DNA of 64,000 bases from Zelopaecilomyces penicillatus (taxonomy: Eukaryota > Ascomycota > Sordariomycetes > Hypocreales > Pseudodiploosporaceae): assembly GCA_005765155.1 (NCBI GenBank), contig VCCP01000006.1, forward strand, positions 2,430,501-2,494,500, written 5' to 3'. Position 1 is the first letter of the stretch. Every line of letters begins with the position of its first letter. The notes beneath the pieces are model-generated. The model searched no databases and was not told the DNA's origin. It saw nothing but the letters and a program-made list of their open reading frames with translations. Positions 1 to 14,508 of this stretch are shown here, piece after piece. The position numbers and the translations under genes are program-made.

Positions 1-1030
1 TTTAAAGAAAATAGAATACTTAATCTATTAATTATATCTCCTTAAATTATTAAAATAATTCCTTATTTAGTTTAATAGATATATTTTATCTCTATTCTAT
101 AAGGATTAGAAGTAAAAGCTATAGAGTTATTAAAGGTATACTTTAAAAATTATATATTAAAAGAGTCTTATACCTCCTATAAGAATTAATATTTCTTTAT
201 TAAGAAAAAGGATAAAGGGCTTTATTTAATTAATATTATTATAAAATATAATACTATTACTCTTAGAGATATATTTATCCCTTTTAGTATTAATTCCTTT
301 AATAAAGATTTCTTTATATATATTATACTCTTATTATTAGATTTTTTTTCTAGTTATAATTAAATCCTATTAAATAAAAAAAATAGGGATCTTATTATAT
401 TTTCTTTTATTATTAATCTTTTAAGGATATATATACTTCTTTAAGGTATTATAAATTCTATAGCTTAGTTTATAAGAATTATAATTTAAATACTATTTAA
501 TCTTATCCTAGATATTTATAAACCCTTTCTTAATAATATTATTATATATAGGCTATAATCTATTTATAATAATAAAGAGATTCTTCTTAGGGTATAGAAA
601 TATATACTTAAATATTTATAGAATCTTAATAAAGTTCTTTTTAATATTAAACTCTCTAGATATATAATATTAGGAGAGAAATCAAGATATTATTAAAATA
701 TAATTATTATTATTAGATTCCTTTATAGGATATTTAAGAGGAAATCAATTAAAGAGAAGATTATTAAGATCCTAGAATAGCTTATCTATTATAATATAAT
801 AGATATTAAAGCCTTTCTTAAACTTATTAGCTATTATTAAATTTAAATATATAACTTTATTATTATTATTCTTCTTATTATTATTTTATTATAAAAGAAA
901 GCCTTTTAGAAATAGAGAGGATTATAATTAAAGGTAATAGCTAAGCTTAAGGATATAATAATAACTATCCCTATTTTAATATTATTTAATCTCTTTAAAG
1001 AGGGCAAAGAAATTATATTTATAATAGATA
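1..1030 (+). pseudogene. Gypsy RT fragment, RIP-degraded, truncated by window start
   Basis: This stretch aligns base for base, without indels, to 5768-6797, which is the reverse transcriptase part of the next Gypsy element. It is therefore a second copy of the same family, entering from outside the window and interrupted at its right end by the LTR that starts at 1032. Every reading frame is full of TAA/TAG stops. C is almost never followed by A, as expected after RIP. The rest of this copy is not visible: the sequence right of the nested element (20529 onward) does not resume it, so the locus has been rearranged or deleted. Confidence 0.8.
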
Positions 1031-1031
1031 C

Positions 1032-1427
1032 TTTAATAGCTAGGTTAAACACACCCCCTTACTAGTTTACTAAGCTATAGCTATATAAGCTGCACTTAAG
1101 GGGATTAAACTATATAAGTAGATAGGTTATACCCAGGCCATTTAAACAAACAGATATTATCAAATTTAATTTTTTTTCCTCCCTTCTACCTAAGAATTTT
1201 CTAATATATTTAAAAGACTAGCTATTAAAAAGCTATATTCTTTATCTATTTAATTATAAAATAATCAATTAATCCCTTAAATTCAATTTATTATATTATT
1301 ACTTTATAGCTTTTCTTATCTATTTAATCCTTATAAACTATACTAGCTATATAACTACCCTAAAATTATCCTATAATTCTATAAATAGTATTAATATTAT
1401 TATATATATTATTTTCCTCTTATTAAA
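1032..1427 (+). repeat. 5' LTR of Gypsy-type element (396 bp)
   Basis: It begins TTTAAT and ends ATTAAA, which are the C-to-T/G-to-A forms of the TTTGAT/ATCAAA ends kept at 13685 and 20318. It aligns along its whole length with the LTR copies at 13495 and 13685. It is heavily mutated compared with the inner copies. Confidence 0.85.
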
Positions 1428-4400
1428 ACTAATAATCAAGATAGAGAGATATCTTATTTACTTTACTATTAGAAGGATTAATTAATACTAGACTAATAAT
1501 ATAATATATTTAGAAGCACTTTTAAGCTATTATAAGGACCAGTCTAAAAAGAATTATTATAGATACCCTTATAAAACCTTCTAATTAATATAATTAAAAA
1601 ATACCTTTAAGGATAATAGCCTAGAAATCTAAAAATAAAAAAGCCAAGCTTATTTACTAAAAGACTTAAAGTCTATAAAGCAGGAATATTATATATTATC
1701 CTAGTTAAATAGTAAGGTATTATTAATTTCTTTTTTATTAGAATCTAATACTATAAAATACTAAACTACTAAAAGAAAAAATAAAAGAATATTTAATCCT
1801 AAGATAAGCTTTTATCTAGAATATATATAAAAAATAACTTATATATTAAATATTAAATTAAAAAGATAGGGTATCTTAAACTTATTAATTTTATTTAATT
1901 AAAATATAAATAAATATAGAAAGAACTATTATAAATAATCAGCTTATATAGCTTTTAATATTAATTATTTAATTAATAATAAGCAATATCAGCTATATAT
2001 TAACCCTTAGTTTTGCTTTTTTATATTATATATTAGTATTCTAATAGTTTAGCTAATCTTAGGAAATATTTTTATCTCTCTTCTCTCTCTATAGATCTTA
2101 TCCTTAATACTAAAGAAGCTTCCTATTTAAAAACAATCTTAGTATTTTAGAAATAAGATACTATTTAATTATAATAATATAAGAATTATTATCCTTAATT
2201 TAAGTATAGTATTTATTCCTAAAAAAAGGTTTTATATTAATATTAGGATATAATTAATAAGATATTATTATATAAGAGTTAAGATAACTCTTTCTTAGAC
2301 TAAATATTTAAATACCTTTATAATAGGAAGCCTTTATTATTATTTAATCTTCTTAATATATTATTAATCCCTAGTTTAAATAAATACTCTCTATATTAAA
2401 AAAGAAGATCTTTAAATAGCTCTAACTCTATTATTAGAATTACTACTCCTAAGACTATTATCCCTAATATCCTTACTCTAAATACTTCTTTATTTAGTAT
2501 AATATCTATTATAAATTCTAATAGCTCTTCCCTTAATAAATCAAGCTTATAATTAATTAATTAACTAAGGGATAATATTATTAAGAATTTTTAATAAAGT
2601 ATTATTAAAACTAATATTATTCTCCTTAATAATCTTAAGGATATCCTTATTATAAATAAACCTAAGAAATATATTATTAATCTTAAGCTTATCAAACACT
2701 TTAATAAGACTAATATTATTAAATATCTTTTAAGCTATAAGCTTAAGATAAAAGATAATAATATAACTAATAAAAAGAAATATAATTACTTTATATATTA
2801 TATAATCAATACCTATAAAGATATTATCTAAGGACTTATCTATAATTTTTTATAAGTAAAAACTAAAGAAATACTAAAGAATTATTTCTTTAAAAAAGAC
2901 TTATAGCAATTAAGATTATATAAAGATTATTTAAAAGTATTTAAATAATAATATCTAGAATCTATTAAAGATATTCTAAATTAGCTTAATAAGTATAGAT
3001 TCTATACTTCCTAATATAATTCAAATTAAAAGAACTTAAAACCATTATCTTATATATTATATAAGACTATATTAATAAGACTCCTTACTAAGATTATTTA
3101 AATAAATTCTATTAATAATCCCTATAAACTTAAGAAGATATTATATAAATAGCTCTAAGGATACTTTAATAATTAAATAATTATTAGATTAGCTATTAAA
3201 TAATATAAGACTTCTAATAATCTTAAAAACCAGATAAATATAATTATTATTAAAGTAATACTTAATTAAATCATTATAATAAAGAATCTAATTATATAGA
3301 ACCTTTATTTTAAAGAAAAGTTCTTTTTAACTATTATTAAGATTATATCCTCTAAAGCCAAGCTAATAGATATAAAGAAATGAATCAAGCTTATTAATAA
3401 CCTTAAGATTAATATAACTACTAGAGAAGATATTACTTAAATAATTATTAAAATATAAATAGATATTAATATATATATCAATAAGGATCTATAGTATAAA
3501 GGCCTAATAAGTTTTTTATCTAATTAAATAATATTTAATCTTAATAATAATAAGGATTTTAATATCTCCTCCCTTTAAGAAAGATAAGATAAAAATAATT
3601 ATTAATACTATAACTTATTAAGCTATTTTCCCTTCTATTATAATAAATTAATATATAATACTAAACTTAAGTTCTATATATATAATTTATATACTAAGAT
3701 ATTAAATCTAGAATATATTATAAGCTAGAGTATAATTCCTTCTATTATTATATAATAATTTCTTAAGATAAAAGGATACTATTAGAAGCTTATAATAGCT
3801 TAAGCTATTAATTTCCTTAATTATATAGTTATATCTTTTATTCTCTTAATTAAAGCTAGAGCTCTTTAATACTTTAAATAAGTATTAAATAAATATAAAG
3901 GTATAATCTTTAGAAAATATATCTCTTATCTAGGCCTTAAATAGTAATCTATAAAGTTATAATACTTAGATATTATATCTAATAAAAATATAATCTAAAC
4001 TTCTTTTATATTACTCTCTTAATATAAAGATATAAAGGATTAAATAGTATTAATATATATAATTAATATAAATACTAATAAGAGAAAGAGATAAAAAAGC
4101 AATAATAAAGAATTAATTAAATCTCTAACTATTATATATTAAGAGCTTACTCCTAAGGCTACCCTAATATTAGATAGGATAATACCTTTTAATCTAATAA
4201 CTATATCTAAGAATATATTATAAATAATAGATTAGAATATAAAACTTCCTTATTATTAATTAAAACTAAAGGAAATCTTACTTATAAAGATAGTTATTAT
4301 ATTACTTTATATATTGATTAATCTTAATCCAGAGCTTAGGATAATTATAGATTAGGATCTATTAGATTAAGCTAAAGATATAATAGAAATCCTCTATATC

Positions 4401-4800
4401 CCTAGGAATAGATCAGATAATCCTATATCTTTAATAAAACTAATAAATATAATAAAAATAATTTAAGTTTATCTATAGATAAGGTATAATAAAGCCTTCT
4501 TTAATAAGCTAATTAAATAATTATATATTAGTACTATAGCTATAATTAAAATATAAGAAAAAGCCTCTTTTAATTATAATCAGTATTAAATAGTATTATC
4601 TAATTAAGATTAAGATAATATAGATCTATCAGGCCTATATTATTTTTATATTCTAAAACTAATTAAAGATAATCTCTATAATAATATAAGCTTCTCTTAT
4701 AATAAGGTATCTTATAAGATTACTTAAATATACTTAGATAGCTATTAATTATCAAATATATAATAAATACCTAAGATCTAAGTTAGGATCGATTCTTAAA
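1428..4800 (+). pseudogene. Gypsy interior 5' region (leader and probable gag), decayed
   Basis: This AT-rich stretch lies between the 5' LTR and the protease relic, where a leader and gag would be expected. I could not recognise a nucleocapsid zinc knuckle or any other motif. At about 3.4 kb it is long for a Gypsy gag region, so it may hold extra inserted material. Confidence 0.4.
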
Positions 4801-7800
4801 AAGGGAAAGTAATAAATATACTTATTAATTCAAGCTCTAAAGGTAATATTATCTTAAAATCACTAGCCAAGAAATATAGAATCAAATATAATTTAATTAA
4901 GATTAAAATAATATTATTCTCTAGATAAATCATTTAAATAATTAAGAAAATAAAAGTTCAACTCTATATAGAAACCACTTAAATATCCACTTATCTATAT
5001 ATAGTATTAAATAGAGTTATAATACCCTTTATCTTAGGGATATTATTTATTAAAATAGCTAAGCTATTATTTAATTATTCTTAAAAAGATAGAGATTTAT
5101 ATATATAATATTAAATAAGGCAAATATAAGTAATTACTTCTATTATAGATATTATTTATTAAGAATAAAATAAATCTAATTCTTTAAAAAACTAAATATT
5201 AATTATATTATTAAAGATATAATTAATAATGAGGAATTAATTAATCTAGAATAGCTCTTTAAGGATAATAAAGAAATACTAATAAAGCTTAACTCTAATA
5301 ATAATAAATTAATTATTAAGAGTATACTAATAAAATCTATAAAATAATATAATAAAGCTTTAAAAGCAGTTAAGGCTGAATTAGACTCCTTAAAGAAAAA
5401 GAAGAAATCTGAAAAAAGAGGAATATATTAATTATATAATCCCCTTAAGATATATATTTATACCTTATATAAGAAGAAAACTAATAAAGTTAACCTTATT
5501 AATAATATTCCTTTAGATAGATTTATATCTAATAGTAATCTATTTTAGAAAAAAAAGAAATAAAAGAAAGTAAAGAAAAGAATTAATTTAGATATACTCT
5601 TTATTAAATATATTACTTTAAAGTTCTCTAATATACCTAAAGGATCCTAACTCTATAAAGAATACCTTAAGGAAATCCTCTCTTAAACTAAAAATATATT
5701 AATCTAATAAAAAATTAATATTTTCCTAAAGATTCTCTATAATAGAGAATAGGCTTTATCTTAGTAATTCAAAGAAAATAGAATACTTAATCTATTAATT
5801 ATATCTCCTTAAATCATTAAAGTAATTCTTTATTTAATCTAATAGATATATTCTATCCCTATTCTATAAGGATTAAAAGCAAAAGCTATAAAATTATTAA
5901 AGATATACTTTAAGAATTATATATTAAAAGAGTCTTATACCTTTTATAGAAATCAATATTTCTTTATTAAGAAAAAGAATAAAAGGCTTTATTTAATTAA
6001 TATTATTATAAAATATAATACTATTACTCTTAGAGATATATTTATCTCTTTTAATATTAATTCTTTTAATAAAGACTTCTCTATATATACTATACTCTTA
6101 TTATTAGATTTCTTTTCTAATTATAATTAAATCCTATTAAATAAAAAGAATAGGAATCTTATTATATTTTCTTTTATTATTAATCTTTTAAGGATATATA
6201 TACTCCCTTAAAGTATTATAAATTCTATAGCTTAGTTTATAAAAATTATAATTTAAATATTATTTAATCTTATCCTAGATATCTATAAACCCTTCCTTAA
6301 TAATATTATTATATATAGGCTATAATCTATTTATAATAATAAAGAGATTCTTCCTAAAATATAAAAATATATACTTAAGTATTTATAAAACCTTAATAAA
6401 GTCCTTCTTAATATTAAGCTCTTTAAATATATAATATTAGAAGGGAAATCAAGATATTATTAAAATATAACTATTATTATTAGATTCCTTTATAAAATAT
6501 CTAGAAAAAAACCAGTTAAAGAGATGATTATTAAGATCCTAAAATAGCTTATCTATTATAATATAATAGATATTAAAGCCTTTCTTAAATTTATTAATCA
6601 CTATTAAATTTAAATATATAACTTTATTATTATTACTCTTCCCCTTATTATTCTATTATAAAAGAAAGCCTCTTAGAAGTAGAAAGGATTATAATCAAAG
6701 GTAATAATCAAGCTTAAGGATATAATAATAACTATCCCTATTTTAATATCACTTAATCTCTTTAAAGAGAGTAGAGAAATTATACTTATAATAGATATTA
6801 GCCTTAAAGGATAGAGAGTAGTTTTAATATAAATCCTAAATAGATAATAATACCTAATTAGATTTAAAAGTGATTATTAGAATAAGGCTAAATATAGCTA
6901 TAATATAATAAAGTAAGAGTATAAGGCTATTCTCTTTATATTTTAAAGGCTTAGAGGATATATCTATAATATATAATTTACTTTAGAGATAGATATATAT
7001 ATCCTTATATACTAGCTTAATAATATTATTTATAATATATTAGATAATCTTATTATTTATTAGATTAATTATATTATATTATTTGATTTTACTATTAAAT
7101 ATATTCTTAGGAAAAATAATAATATAGTAGATAGACTTTCTTAGAAAGGATTAAAGCTATCTAATTAAATAAATATTAAAGTTAATAAGGATTTAAAGGA
7201 TATAATCAATATATATCTTAGATTAATATAATTAAATATACTAGAACCTAGATATTCTATAGAATCCTAATAGATTATTAGATTCCTATATTTATTAGAG
7301 AGACTATTTAATCTTAATAAAGTATAATTTAAAATATTATATTAGAAAGCTTAAAGATTCTTTATTAAGAATAAGAAACTTTAATTAAAGCTAACTTATA
7401 AAAGAAATCATCCTATATTAATTATTAATAACTTACCTATCTATAAGAAATTAATAGTAAGCTATTATATAGCCTAAGGGTATAAAGGTAAAGCAGTTAT
7501 CTTTAAAACTCTCTTTAATAAATACTATTAAGGAAAGATATAGAATAATATTTCCTTAGCTATAGCCTATTACTCTAAGTATTAAAAGTTTATATTATAA
7601 TAGGGTAGAGAATTAATAATTCTAATATTATCTAAATAATTAATATTAAAAGTATACTTTAATTTATAATATATACTATTTAATTATAATATAAACTTCC
7701 TTATAAAAGCTTATTATAACTTAATCAAATAGATAGAAGTTTAACTAATATAATAGATTAACTTAAGGGCTATAACTAGGTTTATTATAATCTTAATATA

Positions 7801-8600
7801 GTAATATAGATTTATACTTTTTATAGTTATTAATAGTAGATCTAAAATAAAAGGGCTTCTCCTTTAGATATTATTTAATCAGGGTATAAAATATATTTAA
7901 ATATCTAGATATAATCCTACAGCCAATTCTATAGTTAAAGTTAATTATTAAAGCCTTATATCTATAATAGTAAAGATATTAGAAGAGGACTCTAAATAAA
8001 TAAAATACCTTAAAGCAGCTATTCTTATAAATAGAACTATAATCAAATCATTCTATAGCTTCTCTGCCTTTTATCTTATATATAAGTATAACCCTATCTT
8101 ATCATTTAAAATTGAATTTCTAATATAAAGGCTTATTAATTAAGATATTATTATTAATACTAAGGACTTATTTAAGTCTAATATCTAAATATTAGAAAGA
8201 AGATTAAAAGATATAATAAAAGCTAAAGAAAAGATAATTAATTTTAGGAAGAAGCTAATAATAAAAATAGATACTATTAATAAATATATACTTTGATTAA
8301 AATATAATCAATTAATATTAAACAATCTAATACTTATATATAATATATCTAAGAAGTAGAATAAATCCTATATAGCAAAGATAATAACATATTAATATAA
8401 CCTATATTGGATTGCTTTATAAATAGATATTATTAAAATATATATACTTTATATAATAGATAGGATTCTTCTAGATAAGACCTATTCTAAAAGCTATCTA
8501 AAGAAGTTTATTAAAGATAAATATAGCTAATAGATATCTAATACTAATATATAGCTCTTTGGATCCAAAGATAAATAAGAACTATATAAGAAAAAGAGAG
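4800..8600 (+). pseudogene. Gypsy pol relic: protease, RT, RNase H, integrase
   Basis: Reading + strand frames through the stops shows the family order. A retropepsin-like stretch at about 4806-4920 has Asn-Ser-Ser where Asp-Ser-Gly is expected (G-to-A changes). RT fingers and palm run from about 5770 to 6700, with the stretch following the catalytic YxDD readable near 6320-6420. RNase H is at about 6780-7140, ending in a decayed linker (GKxNxVADxLS type) near 7080-7150. An integrase zinc-binding region follows near 7480-7600 and the core extends to about 8.5 kb. All frames contain many TAA/TAG stops, so nothing is expressed as intact protein. The clade cannot be fixed by eye. Confidence 0.7.
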
Positions 8601-11600
8601 AGTTAGGATTACTAGACCCTTTTATATACTTTAACTTATCTATTAATCAAATAATACCCTAAAACTTTAACTTTAATACTAATCTTAAAAAAGATTTCCT
8701 AGACTTATTATTAACTATTAAATCTTGGTTTAAAGTTATAATCCCTAGCCTAATCTAATATTAGAAGAGTATATATTAACTATACTTACTTTAGATATAT
8801 ATATAATTTCTTATATACTTAAACCAAGGATTTCCTAGCCTGAATTCTATTTAAAAATCTTTGATAAGGAGAATCTTAATAATATTTTTTAAAAGGTATA
8901 ATAAATTTCACTCTTTATATATAATATTCTATTACTAATATATAAATCAACTATATTAAATCAATTATAATAGATAATTAATACTCTTAAACCTTAATTA
9001 TAATAATTAAATTATTCCTATATTAATAATTAAATAATCCTTATTAATCTTATTCTTTTATAATCTTTTCTTAATCTATATTGGTTTGATTTTACTATAC
9101 CCTTAAGTATAAATCCACTCTTAAATCCACCCTATACCTATACTAATTAGGACTAAATAAAGCTTATACTTATATATCTAAAACCTTTTCTTTTACTCTA
9201 AAAAACTTATTAAATTCCTATTAAAAACAAAAGTTCTTATAAATTATTTTAGTATTATAATATTATCTTTCTTTAACTTTCTTACTTATATAAATCCTTT
9301 TCTTATTTTATTATATATATATTTTATAATATTATATTAAATTAATTATACTCTTTTATTAATTTATTTTATTTTATAAAGATTAATTTATTTTATTTTA
9401 TAAAGATTAATTAATACCTTTAAAAGCTAATTTATTTACTAATACTAAATCATCTAGACTATATAATCAATACTATTATCCTAAAATTAATTTACTCTAT
9501 CCCTTTTAAATTAAACCTATATCCTAATAATTAAAGAATTATTTAATCCTGTTTATATCTATTAAATCCTATTAGGATTTTCCTTTATTATCTTATCTAT
9601 ATTTTATTTTATTATATATCTAACCTTTAAAGTTAATAGTTAATATTTTTATAGGCAGGGAGTAGCAGATATATTTAAGAAATCTAGAATAATTAATCCC
9701 TTTAATTCTTTGGTTTAATCCTTTTCTAAAAAAGTTATTTACTTCCTCTTATCCTCTGGCTTAGATTAATAGCTATAAAGTCCTCTTTATCTATAGTTTA
9801 TATATCTATTCTATTTATAATTTAAATAATATTTATTATACTTACCTAGGATTAAAATATATAGATAATATAGCTATATAATATATTCCTTAATAGCTAT
9901 AATAATAATTAAGAAGGATTATATATAATAGGAATATAAGATTAGATTAATAACTCTATAATAATTAATAAATAAAGAATAGATCCTCTCTTTCTATTTT
10001 ATTAAGATATTAAAGAAATATCTATAAATATATCTTATTTTAATTAATATAAATATAAAGTAAGATACTTAGGTTTTTATAATAGACTTTAATATAGGAT
10101 ATTCTTAAGTATTATAGAGATTATTTTTTTAGAAGTATTATTTAGGACTTTAGCCCTTAGCTAGCTATATAAAAATACTAGATATATCTTTTATAAACTC
10201 AATAATAAAGGATATCTTATAATAAAGAGGGTAATTTATCTAGCCTATATTTACCCTCTCTAGAATCTATACTTTAAATATTATCTAAATCTAAAAATAG
10301 AAAAGAGAATTAATATTAATTTATAAAGATTAAATAATATTAAATTAGAAAGGCCTTATAACTTATTATTACTTTTATTATAAAAGATAATTTAATACTA
10401 TTAAAGAACTTAATATAACTATTCTATAATAAGATAACTTTATAAGTAATTATATTATATAAAATAATTATATTTATAATAGAATTAATATTAAGAAGTT
10501 AAGAATAAATATTATCTTAATTAGTTTTTATAATTAAATAATATCTATATTAAAAACCTAAAAAGAATAAAAGATAGATTAATAATTTTAAAGTTAAGAA
10601 GGCTAAGTTATAAAATAAAGAAAAAAAAGTTATAGGAGCTAGAAGACAGCCCCTTTAAAAAGTATATAAATAAAAATATATATTATTTATTAATTATAAA
10701 TTATTATTAAATATAATAAAAAGCTATACTTTAAAGGAAGAGCTATCTATAATAAAAGGTATCTTTAATTAAATAATTATATATAACTATAAAGGATTAT
10801 TAATTCAAACCCTTATATACTTATAAAGCTCTCTCTTATAAAGAGATACCTTATATATATCACTCTCTTTTATCTTTATTATCTTCTCTAATATCTATAT
10901 TATCTTATTTTATTCCCTTAATCTCTATTATTATTTAATTATATCTTTATTTAATTCCTTATTAATATATAATATTAAAATAATAAAGAACTTCTAGATT
11001 ATTTATACTCTTTCTTTAGATAAGTATTAAAAATATAAGCCTTATTATTATTATAGAAGTAATATAGCTTAAAGGAGATATAGATTTATTTTATAAATAT
11101 ACTAATAAATATATTATATTTATAATAAATCTAGGGTTTTCTAAGTAATCCTACTTTATAATCCCTTAATAAAACTAGCCTAATCTATTATTAACCCTCT
11201 CTTAGAATTTTAATATAGATACCTTAGATTTAATAATATATAGTCTTATCTCTATTATATAGCTATTTCCTTAAGGCCTATAAAAATAGAATTAAAGCAA
11301 TTATTTAATTAAGCTTTATTAACTATTATATATATTAAAGAATAAAGATTAGATTATTAATTTTATATTATACTCTTTACTTTAAATCATACTCTATAGT
11401 ATCTCTAATAATATATTTATAGCCCTTAAAGTAATATATATTTTTAAATTAAAGGAATACTTTTATATATATATAGATCTCCTTAATATTTTATATAAGT
11501 TTAGACCCTATAATTATTTAATATTTAATACCTATAATTATCTTAATAGGCTAGTTATCTTTTATAAGAATATATTTAATAAGTGATTCTTTATTAGATT

Positions 11601-13494
11601 TATTAATTATAAGAATATATATTAGTATTTCTTTATTTAAGATTGATTTAAAGGCTAGCTTTATATCTTTAATTTATAAATAGATAGATAAATATATTAT
11701 ATTAAAGAGTTTATATATTTATAAAGATAAATACTTTATAAGCTTAATCTCCTTTATAACTTTATATTTATTATTATTCTATATATAAAGTAAATATAAG
11801 ATTAGGAGTATAGCTATTTATCTTTCTTCTAGATTTATATTATTATTAAAGGATTAATTAGATTTTACCCTTATTTTAATTAGATTAAGAAAGATTTAAA
11901 TAAGATTAAATAATCTTATAGTAATATATTTTATTTACTCTTTAATAATCCCTTTTATTTACTATTAAGAGATTAATACCTATTTAATAATTTAAATCAG
12001 CCTATATCTAGCTATATATTTAGAGTAAGGAATACTATATTATATCTTATTATTAATAAATTAAATATAACTAAATACTTATAAAGCTTTTATTATACTA
12101 TCTTATAGGATCTTAATAATTAAATAATCTATAATTAAGATATAGATAAAGTATTTTATTTTATTTACCTAAAAGATACTATATTATTCTTAATTAATAG
12201 GTATATCTTACTTATATTATATAATAACTCTAGAATCTTTTATATACCTATAGGAGATAGCTTATTTATATTATTTATATAAACTATTATAATATTGCTT
12301 GCTTACCCTATTAGAGTATAGAAATCTATATTCTTTAAAGCTATTATTAATTAATAATTAAATAATAAATTCAAATATAATAAGATAATCAGGCCTAAGG
12401 TAATTAAGACTATTAATATAATTATTACTAAGAAAGCCAAGTTAATTATAACTTAGTCTAATAATAATTAAATAATAATATTCTAATAATATTCTCTAAA
12501 ATTTAATAGGAATAGATTATTTATTATTTATTTAGTTTTTAGGCTTTTATCTAGGCTTAATTTATTTATATATAATAGTATTAAGGATATTTAGGGATTA
12601 TTTAATTAAGATTTATTAAATAAGGAATTAGAGTTAATATTAATATAGCTTATATTATATTTAAATCCCTAGAAATAGATTATCTTTAAGGAATAGATAG
12701 CTAAATCAACTTCTTTAAGTATCCTTATAATTAATTTAGATAAGGATATTAATACTTCTAGAGATATTATTATAATCCTAAGGTAGTTTATTAATAGGAA
12801 TCTAGATAGGGTATCTTAATTAGATAATAGATATCTTTCTTATAAATAGATTAATCCTTTTAATAAAGAAAAGGAAAATCTAGAAAAGAAGTAGAAAAGC
12901 TAATAAAAGGAATTAAACCCTTAGCCCCTTCTATACTATATACTATTAATTCGATTTATAAGATATAAGGGAGAGATTATTACTTAAATAAATATTAATT
13001 TACCTTTATAATACTTAAAAGTAATAGAATATACTATAATTATCAAATTTACTAAGAAGATAAATAATATATTTCTTATTAAAAGGCCTATACTATATAT
13101 TAAATACTCTGATAGTTATATTAGTCTTTATTCTAATAGAATAATTATAAAAGAGACCCTTTAATATATTAAACAGATAATAAAAGCTTTTTTTAATAGG
13201 CTAATAATTTAAGCTATTTAATCTAATAGATCTAAATACTATATTATATAAATATAATTAATAATATCTCTATCTATAGATTAAATAATAGAGTTAAATA
13301 CTTTAGGGATATTAAGAGAATTAAAGAGATTAAATATTAAAGGAATACTTAATCAAGAATAAATAAGATAGAAAAAGTAAAGTATATATATATATATAGA
13401 TATCTAAAGATTATATTTAAATATTATTACTTAATTAATTATAAATATTATCTAACTTGATAATAGGGTTATCTTTAATATTTATTAGGAGGGT
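8600..13494. other. AT-rich, RIP-degraded DNA of unknown origin inside the Gypsy element
   Basis: About 4.9 kb lies between the integrase relic and the 3' LTR. No retrotransposon motif was recognised on either strand. A frame from about 11476 to 13210 can be read as a long protein if TAA/TAG are treated as decayed CAA/CAG, but other frames are not clearly worse, so coding is unproven. Two perfect copies of a 24-bp unit sit at 9361-9408. The last bases before 13495 form the purine tract of the 3' LTR. Confidence 0.5.
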
Positions 13495-13684
13495 TTTAAT
13501 AGCTGGGTTAAATACACTCCCTTATTAGTTGATTAAGCTATAGCTATATAAGCTATACTTAGGGGGATTGAACTATATAAGTAGATAGGCTATACCTAGG
13601 CTATTTAAATAGGTAGATATTATCGAATTTAAGTTTTTTTTTCCCCTTTTACCTAAGAATTTTCCAGTGCATTTAAAAGACTAG
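13495..13684 (+). repeat. Left part of 3' LTR of outer Gypsy element
   Basis: It starts TTTAATAGCTGGG directly after a GGAGGG purine tract, aligns to 1032-1221 and stops at the CTAG target site where another LTR copy was inserted. It continues at 20323. Confidence 0.85.
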
Positions 13685-13759
13685 TTTGATGGCTGGGTTA
13701 AACACACCCCCTTGCTAGTTAACTAAGCTATAGCTATATAAGCTGTACTTAGGGGGATT

Positions 13760-13764
13760 GAACT
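13760..13764 (+). repeat. Target site duplication GAACT, left copy
   Basis: GAACT is repeated at 19997-20001, exactly flanking the Copia element at 13765-19996. The undisturbed relative of this LTR has the site once. Confidence 0.9.
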
Positions 13765-14185
13765 TATTGCAATTTGCAGTATAACGTTATAACTAAAGCT
13801 AGTAGCAATAGTAGTAGAAGAAAGGCAGCGAATAGTTATCCAGAGTGAAGTCTATAGAAAAGAAGAAAGAAGTGATTAAATTACTGATATAGAAAAGAAG
13901 AAGGATATAACTAGGAATCCTTCTATCTTTTATATCTATCTAATTCTAAGATAATTTAGAATTATTTTAAGATATTCTAAATAACTATTTGGAATTTTTA
14001 GATATTCCGAATACTAAAACAGAAAGTAAGCACTAATCTATCCCTTTATAGGTTAAGCTATAAGGGCTTTATAAGCTTAGCTTATTAAGCTATATAGGTC
14101 TAGCTGCTAAGCTATAGCAGGTTAAGCTGCTAGACTATAGCAGGTTAGGCTGCTATATATAGAAAAAACCCATTTTATTTTAATA
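13765..14185 (-). repeat. 3' LTR of Copia element (421 bp)
   Basis: Same length as the LTR at 19576-19996 and near-identical by eye. Read on the - strand it starts TATTAAAATAAAATGGG (the partner starts TGTTAAAAT) and ends TGCAATA. It carries 16-bp AGCAG...CTGCT hairpin modules 23 bp apart near 14116 and 14139. Confidence 0.93.
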
Positions 14186-14193
14186 CTCCCTCT
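14186..14193 (-). other. Polypurine tract of Copia element
   Basis: On the - strand AGAGGGAG ends immediately before the 3' LTR, the expected place for the plus-strand DNA primer of an LTR retrotransposon. Confidence 0.75.
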
Positions 14194-14508
14194 AGCAAGA
14201 TATATAGTATATAGCTAGCTCTTTATAAGGGGTTTTTGCAGGTTTAAAAGGCTTAAAAAGCCTTGAAAAATAAGGCCTGTTAAAGCCTTAGTTAGCCCAT
14301 CAGTAGGCATAGCCTTAGTTATAAGATAATTTATCTTAAATAGCTTGCTAGCTGCTTCCTGCCTAATATAGTGGAATTTTAGCAGGGTATGCTTAGTTCG
14401 GGCATGCTGATCAGGGTTCTTAGCATTGCTTATAGAGGCTGTATTATTATAATATAGGTCTATAGGCTGCTAAAGAGGGATTTTTAGCTCTATAAAAAGC
14501 CCAGAGAG

